Notes: generated by a model from the letters alone, not told the origin. A stretch of DNA of 48,734 nt from an uncultured Eggerthellaceae bacterium (GCA_947626195.1 CANQRF010000013.1:1-48734); one strand, 5' to 3'; shown: positions 16,801 to 24,756, counted from the stretch's first letter. Translations and numbers: made by a program.

Positions 16801-19800
16801 CCCGTCGCCGTCCCGCTGTCGCTTGTCACGTTTCCGATCCAGGTGATCGGGTTCTCGGAGGCCGTCGCGGGGACGATCTCGTAGCCCAGCCCCTTCGGCA
16901 GGCCGTAGAAGGTGATGGAATCCCCGGAATTGAGGATGAAGGAGGGCGTCACGTTCGCCGAGAGCACCATCTCCCGCTGCTCTCCCGTGCTGTTGATGTA
17001 GGAGACTTTTTGGGGCACCTCACTCGCAAGGTCGCCCTCACCTTTCGTGAACTTGACCGTGAAGGGATAGGTCTGGTCGGTCGGGACGATGCTTTGGGCG
17101 GTGGCATCCCCTTGGGCGTTGACGACGCGGTTCTGCAACGTGAGGCTCGAGCCGCCCTGCGCGGCAGGCTCATTTCCCGGAGCTGGATACGTCGCGACCA
17201 CCGAGGTGGAAGCGATTGTCGTGCCCTTAAGGGCGGCATCGCCCTTGACATCGGGCAGGCCGTCACCTGTCCAAATGGCGCTCTCGGCACCGGCGCCTGT
17301 CGCCTGAACCGTCCACTCCACGCCGCTCGGCACATTGGTGACCACGAGCGACTGGCTGCCGGTGAGCTCCACATCGATGGTGACCGTCGTCTTGTCCCCC
17401 GCATCGACGATATCGCCGGTGGACGCCTGGGTGGCGGTGATGTTTCCGCTCGACCCCTCGGTCGAGTTGTCGATGATGAGGTAGTTGAGCCTGTTGTTGG
17501 GGTGGCCCCCCGGGGTGGTGGCATCGCTTTTCGCAAGATAGCTGAGCGGCTTTCCCGTGAAGGTTATTGTGTAAGAGTGGCCCGTCGCGCCCTCGGCCCC
17601 TTGGTTTTCAGGGTCCCACTGGATGAGCTCGAAGTTGTCGTTCTCGCCACCGAGATTGGTAAGGTACTCAAGGGTGCTGCCCGCCGTATCCACCGTCAGG
17701 TCCGCCAGCTGGAGCGGGATTGCCGCTGACGGAAGGTTGAAGTAGAGCGCCTCGTCGTATCCCTTGTCCTTCGCGAGGCTGCCTTCAGAAACAAAGTCGC
17801 CGCTGTCTTCCACCCATACGCGGAAGTCGCTGATGCGGTAGGCGCCGACGGGCGCGTCCTTGTTCGCGGCGACGTCGGCGTTGATCTGCTCCTGCGAAGG
17901 AGAGGTGATCTCGTAGCCGAGATCGGTTTTCTTCCATGTCATACCGGCCGCCTTAGCGGATTCGGCATAGGCGGGGTTCAAAAGCCAGGTTTGGCGCTCG
18001 GTCCCTGCCGATGGTTCGCCATCCTCGCCCGCTTTACTGCCAAAATAGTAGGGTTCGTTTGAAGCCTCGGCATAGGACTGCGATTGCTGCACCCAAGCGA
18101 AGCGGTAGATCGTGAAGACGGTGTTCTTCTGTATATCTTCGAGATTGCCGAATGAGGCATCGTTCAGGGTCGGCACGTACTGCTGGGTCGTCGTGAAACC
18201 GAACCGATACGTCCAGCCGGACGACCACGCCTCTTGGGCGTTTTGCGGATAGCCGTCGGCACTGGAGAAGGGAGCATCGGCCAACTGCTTCAATTGCACT
18301 TCTTGGGTTTCGCCGGATGTAGTCAGCACTTTCGCCGTAAATGATGTTCCTGCGGCTGTTGATTCACCGGTCTGCACCGGCACCGATCCGCTGCCGCCAT
18401 AGTAAGCCGTCGCGGCACCACTTCCCGTTTCGTAATACCAGCCGTTTGGCATGGGAGTGTCTTTGAGGGTATCGGGGTTGCCATTCCGCTGCGCGTTCAT
18501 GTAATCGTCGTTCCAATGAAAGTCGTAAACGCCCGTGCGCACAAGGCCGTACATCCTGCCGAGATGCACCATCTGGATATCGGCGCTGATGTTCGAGGAT
18601 ACTGGCTCACCGTCCTCGGTGGTCTGATAGAAGCTCGTGAAGGGGTTCTTGACCTCCATGTATTTGCCAACGGGATCGAAGTAGGTCACCGAATCCTTCG
18701 CCCCGGTGGCGTTCACGCCCTGCACGGGATTGAATATCTGCCCCTGGATGAGGGCGATGATCTGCTGGAAGATTCCCCCGACCTCTTCCGATGAGACGTC
18801 GTAGAACTGGTCGGTGTAGTTGATGTGCTTCTCGACGTCGCCATTGTTGATGACAATGGCGGTGGGCTCTTCCCCACCGTTAGCGTTTTTCCCTGTCGTG
18901 TAGTCAAAGCCACCATCAGGGATGCGCTTAATGTTGATGCCCAACGTTATTCCAGCGTTATTCTCCGTCGAATATTGGCCCTGCTCGGCACTAATCACAT
19001 TGGCAGCACAAACCGGCGCAATACTTTCACCCCCACACCACTCTTTCCAATCCTGGTAGGCCTGCTGAATCTCATAAATGGAAGCCTGTTGCTCGGAGGC
19101 GTTCTCCCCTCCTTGGGCTTCATACGCTTTGTTGTTAACAGTCTTTATGCCGGCGCTGCCTTCTACGGTGCTGCCGAGAACGCTCAGATCGGCTCCACTG
19201 TCACTTGTAAGCTTATCTGTGAAGTACTCCGACGGGTTCATCGTGGCATAGAGGCGGGCCCTCGACCAGAAGCTCGTGTCGCCGAGGTCGACGCCGACGC
19301 TGAATACCTTCACGACATTGTTGCCGGTGGTGAGCGCGCTGTCGGGGATTTTCGCGTTCTCCCACCCATTTTGGTAGTTCTTCTGGGCGGCGGTCTTCAT
19401 GTAGCTCGCCGTCATGAGCACCTCGAGGGTGGTTCCGGGGGTGGCGAGCACCGAGGCTTGCTGGTCGCCCGTGCCGTCGGTCTGGTAGAGAACGCCGGCA
19501 TCGCCGTAGGCGGGATAGGTTGAAAAGATACCGTCTCTCATCCAGCTATAGCTCCATAACTGGTTGTTGGGAACGCTTCGGCTCGAGTTGGCATTGAGCG
19601 AATGCGATTCCCCACCGGGGAGATAGTAGTTGTACCACTCGTCGCCGTTGTTTCCTTTATTTATATTGTCCCAGCCAATCGGATCATTCCAGTCCGATGC
19701 GAAGTAATCCTGCGCATCTTGATTGCCGTTGACGCTCAGCGCGAGATTGCAGGCCGGCAATTTGTTGACATTCTTGAAGCCTTCAATTTCCGTATGCCCT

Positions 19801-21722
19801 TGGAGCACCCCCCTCATGGTGACGAAGCCGCCATTGTCTTGTACGCCTAATCCATCATCTCCGTTGAGATCTTCCTTGACCTTCAATTTGACGGTCACAG
19901 TTCCTGGTTGTTCATTCTGAATAGCACCTAAATTGATCTTTATATATTTGTCGTAGTCATAGTAGTTGGCGTCGAAACCCAGTATCGGATCATTTCCAGA
20001 GGCATCGTAAATGAAATAATCTCTACCCAGTTGCAAATCTTTGCCCGTTTGCGATATGGAAGATATTACTATCTTTTCGCTGTCGAACACCCAGTTGATC
20101 GGAATATAGAAGACCGAATCGGTCATTGTGATGTCACGAGTACTAGCGGGGATATCGATATTCCACTTAAACGTATAGGTGACCTCATCGCCTGGCTTCA
20201 AGGCATATGCGATACCCGGTTTGCCGGATTCCTGATAGTAGGGGTTGGGAGCCATTTCCTTGCCGGGATTATTCGGATCGGGAACTTGGTCTTTCACATC
20301 TTCGCCGTTGATGGTCGCTCTCACCTGAGCAGAAAGGGGCCCTGGCTCGTCTTGGTATAGAGCCTGGGGCGCGCCGTTTCGGTAGGCGAAGTTCGCGCCG
20401 CCGTCGGTCATGAGGATAAGCGAAGGGATGCGCGGCAGCTTTGCCGTCGTGTTGTTTACCTGCTCCTCATAGGTGGTCAGCTTCGTGTCCGCCAGCTGCT
20501 TGAAGCCGAGGTAGACGCCGTTCTGCGTGCTCGTGAGGCAGCCGATGTAAACGGTATCGGGATCGCTGAACCCCTCGCCGTAGAAGCCGTTGGAGTACTT
20601 CCCGCTCTCGGTGCCGCCCTTATTCAGCTCATTCCCCTCCTGGTCTTTTTCGCCCCCGACCGGAGACCAGGGAGCATTTACCTCAAGCGTGTAGGCGCCG
20701 TCGACGTTGCCCGTGAAATAGCCGATGCCGTACTCGTCTTCGGCGTAGCTCCCGCCCTCGCTTCCAAAGTCACTGGGGATGAGCTGCTGCATTTCGGCTA
20801 CTTTGATGTATTGCGTCGCGGTGGATCCGGTGGGGCTTTCCTCGCCCGTTCTCGGCATGTAGTGGTGGAGCGGCATGAGGACCGCGGAGCTCGCCCCGTA
20901 GCCCACCACCGCCACGCGGTTCTGGATGTTCTGCTCCATGAGCGAGTCGATGGTCTGGTTGATGGCGTCCACCGTCGCCTGGATGCGGGAGTACTTGATG
21001 CGGTCTTTGGGCGTGATGCCGTATTTCGTTTCACCGTTGGTGTCGGTGAACTGCACGACGCCTGCAGAGCTCGGCACGTTACCGTTTTCGTATACACTTC
21101 GGTATGTTTGACCATACACCATCTCGCTGGCCGCGCAGGCCATCGAGCCGGACATGTCGAACACGATCACAAGGTCGATGGGGTTCGGCGGGTACACGTT
21201 TTGCACCTGAGAGCTGCCTAAGACGCTGTAAACGTGGAGAAAATCGTCATCGGTTGCGACCGTGCCGCGGAAGCCGTCGGTGGCGATCGAGAGGTTGAGC
21301 TCGTTGGAGAGGGGGTCCCACGCCGCGCTGTTTGTGGAGGTGTCGCCTCCCGAGGCGTCCCCGTTGGCGAAGACGCTCTTGTCTGCCCAGAGCCGTCCCG
21401 CATAGCGGGTGCCGTTGGTCGTGAAGGAGAGCTGGTTGTTGTCCTGGGTGTTTTGCAGTACGAGCGACCCGTAGATGTCGCCGCCGAGGAGCTGGCTCAG
21501 GTAGGAATCGTGGGTGTCGGCATCGGCTATGCGGCTTCCCGTGACGATGTTCTTGGTGGGGCCGGTGTTGGTCTCTGCGGCCTGCGCCTCATCGTTGAAT
21601 GGGGCAAGCTGCAGAAAGCCCCCATAGGAGATGATGAGCAGAAGGCACAGCAGGCAAGCCGTCACCTTCTGCAAGTTGATGAGCTTTGTGGTTCGTTTCC
21701 TGTGCATTTTCTTACCCATCAT
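10848..21722 (-). CDS. Giant VWA/Cna-type surface adhesin or pilin-like protein (3624 aa)
   Basis: A secreted wall or pilus-type adhesin. Residues 1-50 form a signal peptide (basic start, hydrophobic core CLLCLLLIISYGGF, cleavage near AQA-AE). A von Willebrand A domain starts near 183 with MIDAS DMSGS at 189-193. It is interrupted by a large beta-rich insert and closes near 1000 (FYDVSSEEVGGIFQQI). A long mixed middle region of Ser/Thr/Gly-rich beta modules follows. From about 2570 come isopeptide-type pilin modules of Spy0128/FctA type alternating with Cna_B/DUF7601-type modules. The last two pairs (about 3086-3312 and 3315-3535) are duplicates. A Pro/Asn linker, IGRTGD (3556-3561), a membrane segment (3567-3585) and a 39-residue basic tail end the protein. 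The motif departs from LPXTG and the tail is long for a sortase substrate. The ATG overlaps the AP2 gene stop (ATGA). No sortase is in the window. Confidence 0.9.
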   Translation of the reverse strand: MMGKKMHRKRTTKLINLQKVTACLLCLLLIISYGGFLQLAPFNDEAQAAETNTGPTKNIVTGSRIADADTHDSYLSQLLGGDIYGSLVLQNTQDNNQLSFTTNGTRYAGRLWADKSVFANGDASGGDTSTNSAAWDPLSNELNLSIATDGFRGTVATDDDFLHVYSVLGSSQVQNVYPPNPIDLVIVFDMSGSMACAASEMVYGQTYRSVYENGNVPSSAGVVQFTDTNGETKYGITPKDRIKYSRIQATVDAINQTIDSLMEQNIQNRVAVVGYGASSAVLMPLHHYMPRTGEESPTGSTATQYIKVAEMQQLIPSDFGSEGGSYAEDEYGIGYFTGNVDGAYTLEVNAPWSPVGGEKDQEGNELNKGGTESGKYSNGFYGEGFSDPDTVYIGCLTSTQNGVYLGFKQLADTKLTTYEEQVNNTTAKLPRIPSLILMTDGGANFAYRNGAPQALYQDEPGPLSAQVRATINGEDVKDQVPDPNNPGKEMAPNPYYQESGKPGIAYALKPGDEVTYTFKWNIDIPASTRDITMTDSVFYIPINWVFDSEKIVISSISQTGKDLQLGRDYFIYDASGNDPILGFDANYYDYDKYIKINLGAIQNEQPGTVTVKLKVKEDLNGDDGLGVQDNGGFVTMRGVLQGHTEIEGFKNVNKLPACNLALSVNGNQDAQDYFASDWNDPIGWDNINKGNNGDEWYNYYLPGGESHSLNANSSRSVPNNQLWSYSWMRDGIFSTYPAYGDAGVLYQTDGTGDQQASVLATPGTTLEVLMTASYMKTAAQKNYQNGWENAKIPDSALTTGNNVVKVFSVGVDLGDTSFWSRARLYATMNPSEYFTDKLTSDSGADLSVLGSTVEGSAGIKTVNNKAYEAQGGENASEQQASIYEIQQAYQDWKEWCGGESIAPVCAANVISAEQGQYSTENNAGITLGINIKRIPDGGFDYTTGKNANGGEEPTAIVINNGDVEKHINYTDQFYDVSSEEVGGIFQQIIALIQGQIFNPVQGVNATGAKDSVTYFDPVGKYMEVKNPFTSFYQTTEDGEPVSSNISADIQMVHLGRMYGLVRTGVYDFHWNDDYMNAQRNGNPDTLKDTPMPNGWYYETGSGAATAYYGGSGSVPVQTGESTAAGTSFTAKVLTTSGETQEVQLKQLADAPFSSADGYPQNAQEAWSSGWTYRFGFTTTQQYVPTLNDASFGNLEDIQKNTVFTIYRFAWVQQSQSYAEASNEPYYFGSKAGEDGEPSAGTERQTWLLNPAYAESAKAAGMTWKKTDLGYEITSPSQEQINADVAANKDAPVGAYRISDFRVWVEDSGDFVSEGSLAKDKGYDEALYFNLPSAAIPLQLADLTVDTAGSTLEYLTNLGGENDNFELIQWDPENQGAEGATGHSYTITFTGKPLSYLAKSDATTPGGHPNNRLNYLIIDNSTEGSSGNITATQASTGDIVDAGDKTTVTIDVELTGSQSLVVTNVPSGVEWTVQATGAGAESAIWTGDGLPDVKGDAALKGTTIASTSVVATYPAPGNEPAAQGGSSLTLQNRVVNAQGDATAQSIVPTDQTYPFTVKFTKGEGDLASEVPQKVSYINSTGEQREMVLSANVTPSFILNSGDSITFYGLPKGLGYEIVPATASENPITWIGNVTSDSGTATGTLTDGNTLVTAQYTDKEAVAYNQNYYYAQSTPCRLFYSVGVEDAVLYPSGSVNVGALDAEYISTHTETGGTGRADDPRYSRLYFISNWWDAANESTLKSGVPATTFSPAADNRYYVFQKNLPLYMTGVTGDTGQKLEEYILDGKENYVSKNGMSLTIGDPDGPDGDSGDGGTTYNAVTSITGTDKQLQADSWYYILIEYYLPSANGGGQFVQMALPRQGKQFGTSVNTDVGTDTTGKYLCWYNTETGTVQEGLVTKPDASTNPTDPANRWVIATSVGGLRTGNMENNRRVKAENNVDKDGKTVPGGPTQTAADYFYPTAASGTGSGTDSDEPQSPQFDNEINVYLGNNGKLYISDTKLLMTKLVVDPEDAMWAKAEDGEAPPLTFTEYSPAEGSPNAEALDTDYDFQVFVAGMTGYRSATVVSYDNWSGLWRQVISTIDARSNNQGLLLSSDGNTLAVVYKQQGQGQTSYIPVVEVPNAEGEGSTWYAASGPLPPDENAKALDPQPGTLYYVYLGSMDQAGSGDTETGQNDYRIYSDTENNSGNESIGAVTIYVENPNEASQQLHNAGVTYALADESHPVGTRVYSAVNAGEGEEHVNGVVLVPKQTVDSYPTEDNNYAPWGYDADKAQGGYDRPASFPLATLYLDQDYSLRSGVNIESLYTISTAYLTKPLFFGYKLNDAGYPYLANDPEKKSIIPDAEGNINLEGAATLGATDLYDQTPFTNVKALASNPNVHVQYNVPDSSVGSSHPNVYTQTQVAASTALYTLKSGEGLVLSGLGNLAVYRVTEKSDADADDADLVFGRNVQYSNYVDYTTGEEYLSSTGDLSPEPQSSWNSMPGNARVAGYYSFQNAGTTITSGGEQVEIPPATPPNYEAVLKIQNATNYVNGVDRGPNLSAYFDDDKGVYSIYGDTDSQEEAAHFFNAPFDPAQVSFKVSKAISEKSDSWEWPAGGFTFTVTPSSSNPQPDPIVGAKGYADGKVTVTIGAEDEPDPPSATADIFIDGKTGEALEFSEPGTYTYTVEEQVPNPTVAGWSYDPQVYTITFTVARDYSESGLVHEENPIAKTSTTPYPEFDIFSGDLGVVDVSITDSAGNVVGSSVGEILPFENKYSSDEVDVTLSAQKQLIGAQLASGEFTFALDGLLAQDEGEQQITPVPMPDGTETGALTATAENDATGGIRFPAITYRQAGTYYYKLYEQPVTDEPVVGDGNAYLVVVTVTSKDGNGKGPFSADVKYYSWQETWDGAPFQAPDSGTLGSYLVTGPVTFKNTQDLIVEKVVQGSELSGETFDFTLSLYDQEGASLTNGTYSYAIYSADGNTMYNAQGDPIDGPSEWTASQDNQGTLAFSLQNGQFLRLSGLPAGTTYTVSEAAIEDEGIDMSTTWSQGAYEANGNGTITPLGGPSEPLNGNGAIIQGEDLTTGTGASESVGVDPYNYTQFVNSTDEPAPLSQSLIVRKIATGEGAPADAEFSFRATFDPAPEGTYTGFPSSGAPQEFTGASASFTLKSGETMTFSGLPANTHYSVEELTEDGWQISWEGQEGTIGAGATATATATNTWSPATVNVSGTKELVGGELEEGQFQFTIVPDGGNPPSDPVGRTTVTNTASGTIPLIQNATYTEASTYRYTVYEEDPGDDRVTSDQRVYVVTVEVTDDGKGNLSAALSISPDDAIVFVNTLTTGSLTVTKVTSGEGFPADQEFSFTVRLSEPLDGEYGGVVFSGGVASFTLKAGESITFEGLPDGVSYVVTEDTTSGSVLTWEGQEGTITAGATATATATNTWSPATVNVSGTKVLEGADLAAGQFMFLITPDAANPTPDPVGQRTATNTAGGYIPLIENATYTQAGIYRYTVSEVAGTDAGISYDGTVYTITVTVADDGSGNLTATVDISPKGAITFTNTKKTPPDNPNNPGNPTNPPEDHIGRTGDTTNWHGPAAIATLAALVALLAGFEASRMRRPVREVVVPRGRDWSSFATTRPSRGKGKHAKRKF
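11446..11534. repeat. Direct repeat copy 1 inside the giant gene (pairs with 12109-12197)
   Basis: An 89-bp stretch is almost identical to 12109-12197, a period of 663 bp (221 codons). It encodes the module junction with TATATATNTWSPATVNVSGT. It marks a recent module duplication and a site where copy number could change by recombination. Confidence 0.85.
12109..12197. repeat. Direct repeat copy 2 inside the giant gene
   Basis: Partner of 11446-11534; see that entry. The similarity continues at protein level over the whole module pair. Confidence 0.85.
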
Positions 21723-22276
21723 GCCTCATTGGTGCTTATCTCAAAGCGCCTTCCCGAGCGGAAGACATCGAAGTAGAAGGGGTTCTTCTCCGCCCAGAGC
21801 GGATCATCTGCGGCGCGCACCTCATAACGTTTGTACGCCTCAAGGTATCCTCCCTGGAGCTCATCTTCCGCCTCTAAGCGCGCCTGCACGGCATCGTCGA
21901 AGTCGCCGAAGTAGCCGAGAAAATAATGCTTTCTTTGGAAGGTGATCGTGGCGCGGTACTTGCCGCTCTTCGTTTGGAAGAGGCCCCGGAAGCCCGCCTT
22001 GTTGTTTTTGCCCTCACGGCGCACGCGCTCAAGGCGCTCGATGCAGGTGTTGTCCTGATAGTGCATATGGTCGTGCATCGTGGCGCCCTGCTCGCGATTG
22101 AGGCATCCGCAGCTCCGCGTGCGCCCCTGCAGGAGGTTTCCGGCGAACACGTCGACCTCGTTGCCGCAGTCGCATACGCAGTGCCAGCGCTTGTTTTTCG
22201 CGCTCTCCCCCTCGTTGGCACGGGCGACAACGGTGAGCTTGCCGAAGCGCTTGCCTATGAACTCAGATGCCTTCAT
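21719..22276 (-). CDS. Zinc-ribbon/AP2-domain DNA-binding protein coupled to the giant adhesin
   Basis: The 185 residues start at the ATG at 22276 (AGGAG 11 nt upstream). The frame runs further upstream but without a plausible start. N-terminal part (5-60): FIGKRFGKLTVVARANEGES, then WHCVCDCGNEV and RTRSCGCLN, giving C33, C35, C37, C56 and C58 as a likely zinc site. This module is common in phage HNH/AP2 homing-type proteins. Residues 94-135 (GFRGLFQTKSGKYRATI, HYFLGYFGDFDDAVQARLEA) match the AP2 three-strand-plus-helix DNA-binding fold. No HNH catalytic motif is evident. The stop overlaps the start of the giant adhesin gene (ATGA), so the two are translationally coupled. It may be a transcription factor for the adhesin or a relic of a homing nuclease; both are inferences. 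Confidence 0.75.
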   Translation of the reverse strand: MKASEFIGKRFGKLTVVARANEGESAKNKRWHCVCDCGNEVDVFAGNLLQGRTRSCGCLNREQGATMHDHMHYQDNTCIERLERVRREGKNNKAGFRGLFQTKSGKYRATITFQRKHYFLGYFGDFDDAVQARLEAEDELQGGYLEAYKRYEVRAADDPLWAEKNPFYFDVFRSGRRFEISTNEA

Positions 22277-22947
22277 AGGACGACCGCTCCTAAAGATATA
22301 CGTGCAGTAAGTCGCCGCTGCATGTTGGCGCCTTCTTTTGGCTGCTGGAGTTTGTGGAGTTTGCCCGCGCGCTGTGGGCAAATGGCTTGGCCGAGGGCCT
22401 TGAGAGGGTGCAACCCCCCCCCGCGCAAACAAGCAGGGGTCGTTGAAAATGTACACTTTATTGCGATATGCCTTAAAAAGCGCTATAAGAGGATTTTGAC
22501 GAATGGGTGCCGCAAAAGGAAACGTAGTTTATATGTCACAAAAAGGTGTACCTTTTTCGGAAGAAAATGGAAGTTAACACTTGGTAAATCGCTTGCAATT
22601 TATGCTAAATGCCGTGCCTCCCTGCATCAAAAGCTTCATATCTTTGCAAAGCTATTCCTGTACTTTTTATATTTCTCATATCTTTTCAAATTATCTTTTC
22701 AAATCACTGGTTTCGTTTGTAAAGCTTGCGTGATTATGAAAAGCCCTTGCGCATCGCTTCTCGCACAAGGGCTTTCATTCTTTCCGAGACGTTCACTCTG
22801 CGTTGCGCGCTTTTCGTGCTTTCGGCGCTTTTGGTGCTCGACGCGCTTTCAACGCGCTTGGTGTGTTCGGCGCTTGCCGCGCTTTTGGCGCTTTCTCGTC
22901 GCGCTCCTTCTATCGCACCCCGACCGTCTTGCTATTTCGCCTTTCGG
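22277..22947. other. Long gene-free, partly AT-rich region between the AP2 operon and the CmpB-like gene
   Basis: No credible gene. From 22440 to 22740 the DNA is clearly AT-richer than its surroundings. It should contain the promoter of the AP2-adhesin operon (minus strand), leaving a long 5' leader. It has a short inverted repeat AAAAAGG-TGTA-CCTTTTT (22539-22556). From about 22800 to 22905 it consists of degenerate repeats of GCGCTTT/GGCGCTT type with 8-10 nt spacing. The terminator at 22740-22775 separates the two parts. Confidence 0.6.
22740..22775 (-). terminator. Terminator hairpin downstream of the CmpB-like gene
   Basis: AAAGCCCTTG (22740-22749) pairs with CAAGGGCTTT (22766-22775), 10 bp. 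On the minus strand it is followed by TTTTC after GGGC. It lies about 170 nt beyond the stop of the gene at 22948, with the repetitive stretch between. Confidence 0.7.
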
Positions 22948-24579
22948 CTATTTGCTTGCCGTGTCGCTTTGCCCACGGACGGATTCGTCAGGCGTAATAG
23001 TCATCGACTGGAAGCGATTCGCCATATAGCTGTTGTCGAAGTGCTCGTCGTAGAATTTCTCAACCGACGTGGTGACCGGCACCCCCGAAAGGCGCTGATA
23101 CCAGCAATCCAACGATTGCAGTGTCATAACGCCGTCGACGATCATGAGCGCCGCACAAATAGTCGTGACGCCGTAACGCCAGTTCCACGGGATCAGGTTC
23201 ACCACATGTAGCAAAATCGGAAGCAGCAGCTTAATCCACACGCAGCCGAGAATGCCCCACATAATCATGAACACGCCGCAGGTGCCGCCGCCTCCGATGG
23301 AGAGCCACATACCGCTGTAGTCCCACGCCGTGGCACCGAACGCGAACTTCATGAACCACCAGACGAAGTATTCGAAGGCACCGCCGATGACGGCGCTCAC
23401 CAAAAAGATGATGATGATATTCGCCTTATGGAACCTGTTCAGGAAGATGGTCATGAGCAGGGCGCCAAAGCCGTAGATGGGCGAGAACGGCCCGAACAGA
23501 AGCCCCGCGCGATCCTGATAGACGCCGGGGTCCACCACGGTCATGTGCCACACGGTCTCAACCAGCAGGCCGAGGATGGAGCTCACGACGAAAATCCAGA
23601 ACATGTTGAAGAAGTTCAAGGTGATGTAGCCCTTGCCGGATTGGTCGAGCCCGAGCGTGCCCTTCTCCGCTTGCTCGCGGGTCTCCATGTCGCGCAGACG
23701 CCGGCGCAGCTCCCGTTCCTCACGCAAACTCGGATCGAGGTAGGACTGCAGGGCGACGTTGATCGCGAAATAGATGCCGTAGAGGATGAGCCTCCACGTG
23801 ATGCCGTAGAGCATGATGGAGCACAGAACGCCAAGCGCGATGAGGACATAGATGACGTTGATGGTGAGCGCCGCGAACCGCCGCTTGTTGAGCAGGAGAT
23901 GTATTCCCAGAAAGATCGTCGTGAGGGCGATGAGGGCGAAGATGAACAGCGTGATGTAGACGAAGACGATCTGGATGGTGATGCTCTTGGAATAGGCATC
24001 GACCAGCGCGATGATGGCCTCCACCACCTCACCGATAGCGGAAAGGCCCCCCAAAATGACCAACACCGCGAGTATTTTCAAGACGAGCGGGATCTTCCGT
24101 TTGTTTATCGGCGTGTCCAGCTCAGAGCGCGCGTAGTCGATAAGGTCGCCCGTCTCTTCCTCGACGTGCTCTATCTTGTGCCGTATCGCGGCCGGCGCCT
24201 CTGGAATGCTGCGGATGCCGTTGACGACCTTCTCGCCCTTCTCTTCCACATGCTCCACCGCGTCGTGCGCCGCCTTGGAGATGTCGGCACCGAGGTCTTT
24301 CGGGTGCGTGATGTCGTGCGCCACCTCCTTGACCGTTCGCTCGCCGTCGCGGATGAGCCCCTCGATTTCCTCTTTGTCCTGTTCAAGCGTGTCTTTCGTG
24401 GAATGGGCGGCCTCGGCGAGGTTGTCTTTGATCCCCTCTTCCACCTTTTTTGCGTCGTCTTCGAGCGTCTGCGCAGCAGTGCGTTCATGCTTATGCTCGC
24501 GTGCGTGCGTATGCTCGTGCGTGCGCGTGTGCTCGTTGTCCTTCGCGTTCTGATCGTTCGGTTCATTATGGTGTTCCAT
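22948..24579 (-). CDS. CmpB-type (putative ABC-transporter type IV) membrane protein with charged N-terminal domain
   Basis: The 543 residues fall in two parts. The first 165 are soluble, very charged and helical, starting with a His/Glu-rich run (HTRTHEHTHAREHKHE) and continuing as a likely coiled coil (LEDDAKKVEEGIKDNLAEA). Then come several hydrophobic segments (about 170-290), a charged stretch ELRRRLRDMETREQAEK, and from about 305 the conserved CmpB domain (PF06541-like): FNMFWIFVVSSILGLLVETV, LLFGPFSPIYGFGALL, GGAFEYFVWWFMK, TAWDYSG. The family is called putative ABC transporter permease, but its transport role is unproven. No ATPase is next to it. Its own promoter lies in 24580-24756. 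Confidence 0.8.
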   Translation of the reverse strand: MEHHNEPNDQNAKDNEHTRTHEHTHAREHKHERTAAQTLEDDAKKVEEGIKDNLAEAAHSTKDTLEQDKEEIEGLIRDGERTVKEVAHDITHPKDLGADISKAAHDAVEHVEEKGEKVVNGIRSIPEAPAAIRHKIEHVEEETGDLIDYARSELDTPINKRKIPLVLKILAVLVILGGLSAIGEVVEAIIALVDAYSKSITIQIVFVYITLFIFALIALTTIFLGIHLLLNKRRFAALTINVIYVLIALGVLCSIMLYGITWRLILYGIYFAINVALQSYLDPSLREERELRRRLRDMETREQAEKGTLGLDQSGKGYITLNFFNMFWIFVVSSILGLLVETVWHMTVVDPGVYQDRAGLLFGPFSPIYGFGALLMTIFLNRFHKANIIIIFLVSAVIGGAFEYFVWWFMKFAFGATAWDYSGMWLSIGGGGTCGVFMIMWGILGCVWIKLLLPILLHVVNLIPWNWRYGVTTICAALMIVDGVMTLQSLDCWYQRLSGVPVTTSVEKFYDEHFDNSYMANRFQSMTITPDESVRGQSDTASK

Positions 24580-24756
24580 CTTGTCACCCCCATCAGTGCA
24601 AACTGGGCTTTCATTGAAACTGGGCGTTTCGTTGAGCGGTTACTATCGCAAAAAACTGAGCGCTGTGGCCTGCGCTTGCTCAATAGTATCAGAAATGTTG
24701 CATTCACGATGCGACGCGGTAAAAGTGCGCCGCTGAGCACCTTGACGATTCTTCAG

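Noticed and set aside
22440-22560. IS21-type end suggested by TGTACA-like pieces
   Set aside because: Only two short imperfect copies are seen and there is no istA/istB remnant; too weak to call.
22726-23211. Plus-strand frames over the repetitive GCGCTTT region
   Set aside because: The Ala/Phe/Arg repeat product comes from low-complexity DNA, overlaps the end of the CmpB-like gene, and has no start site.
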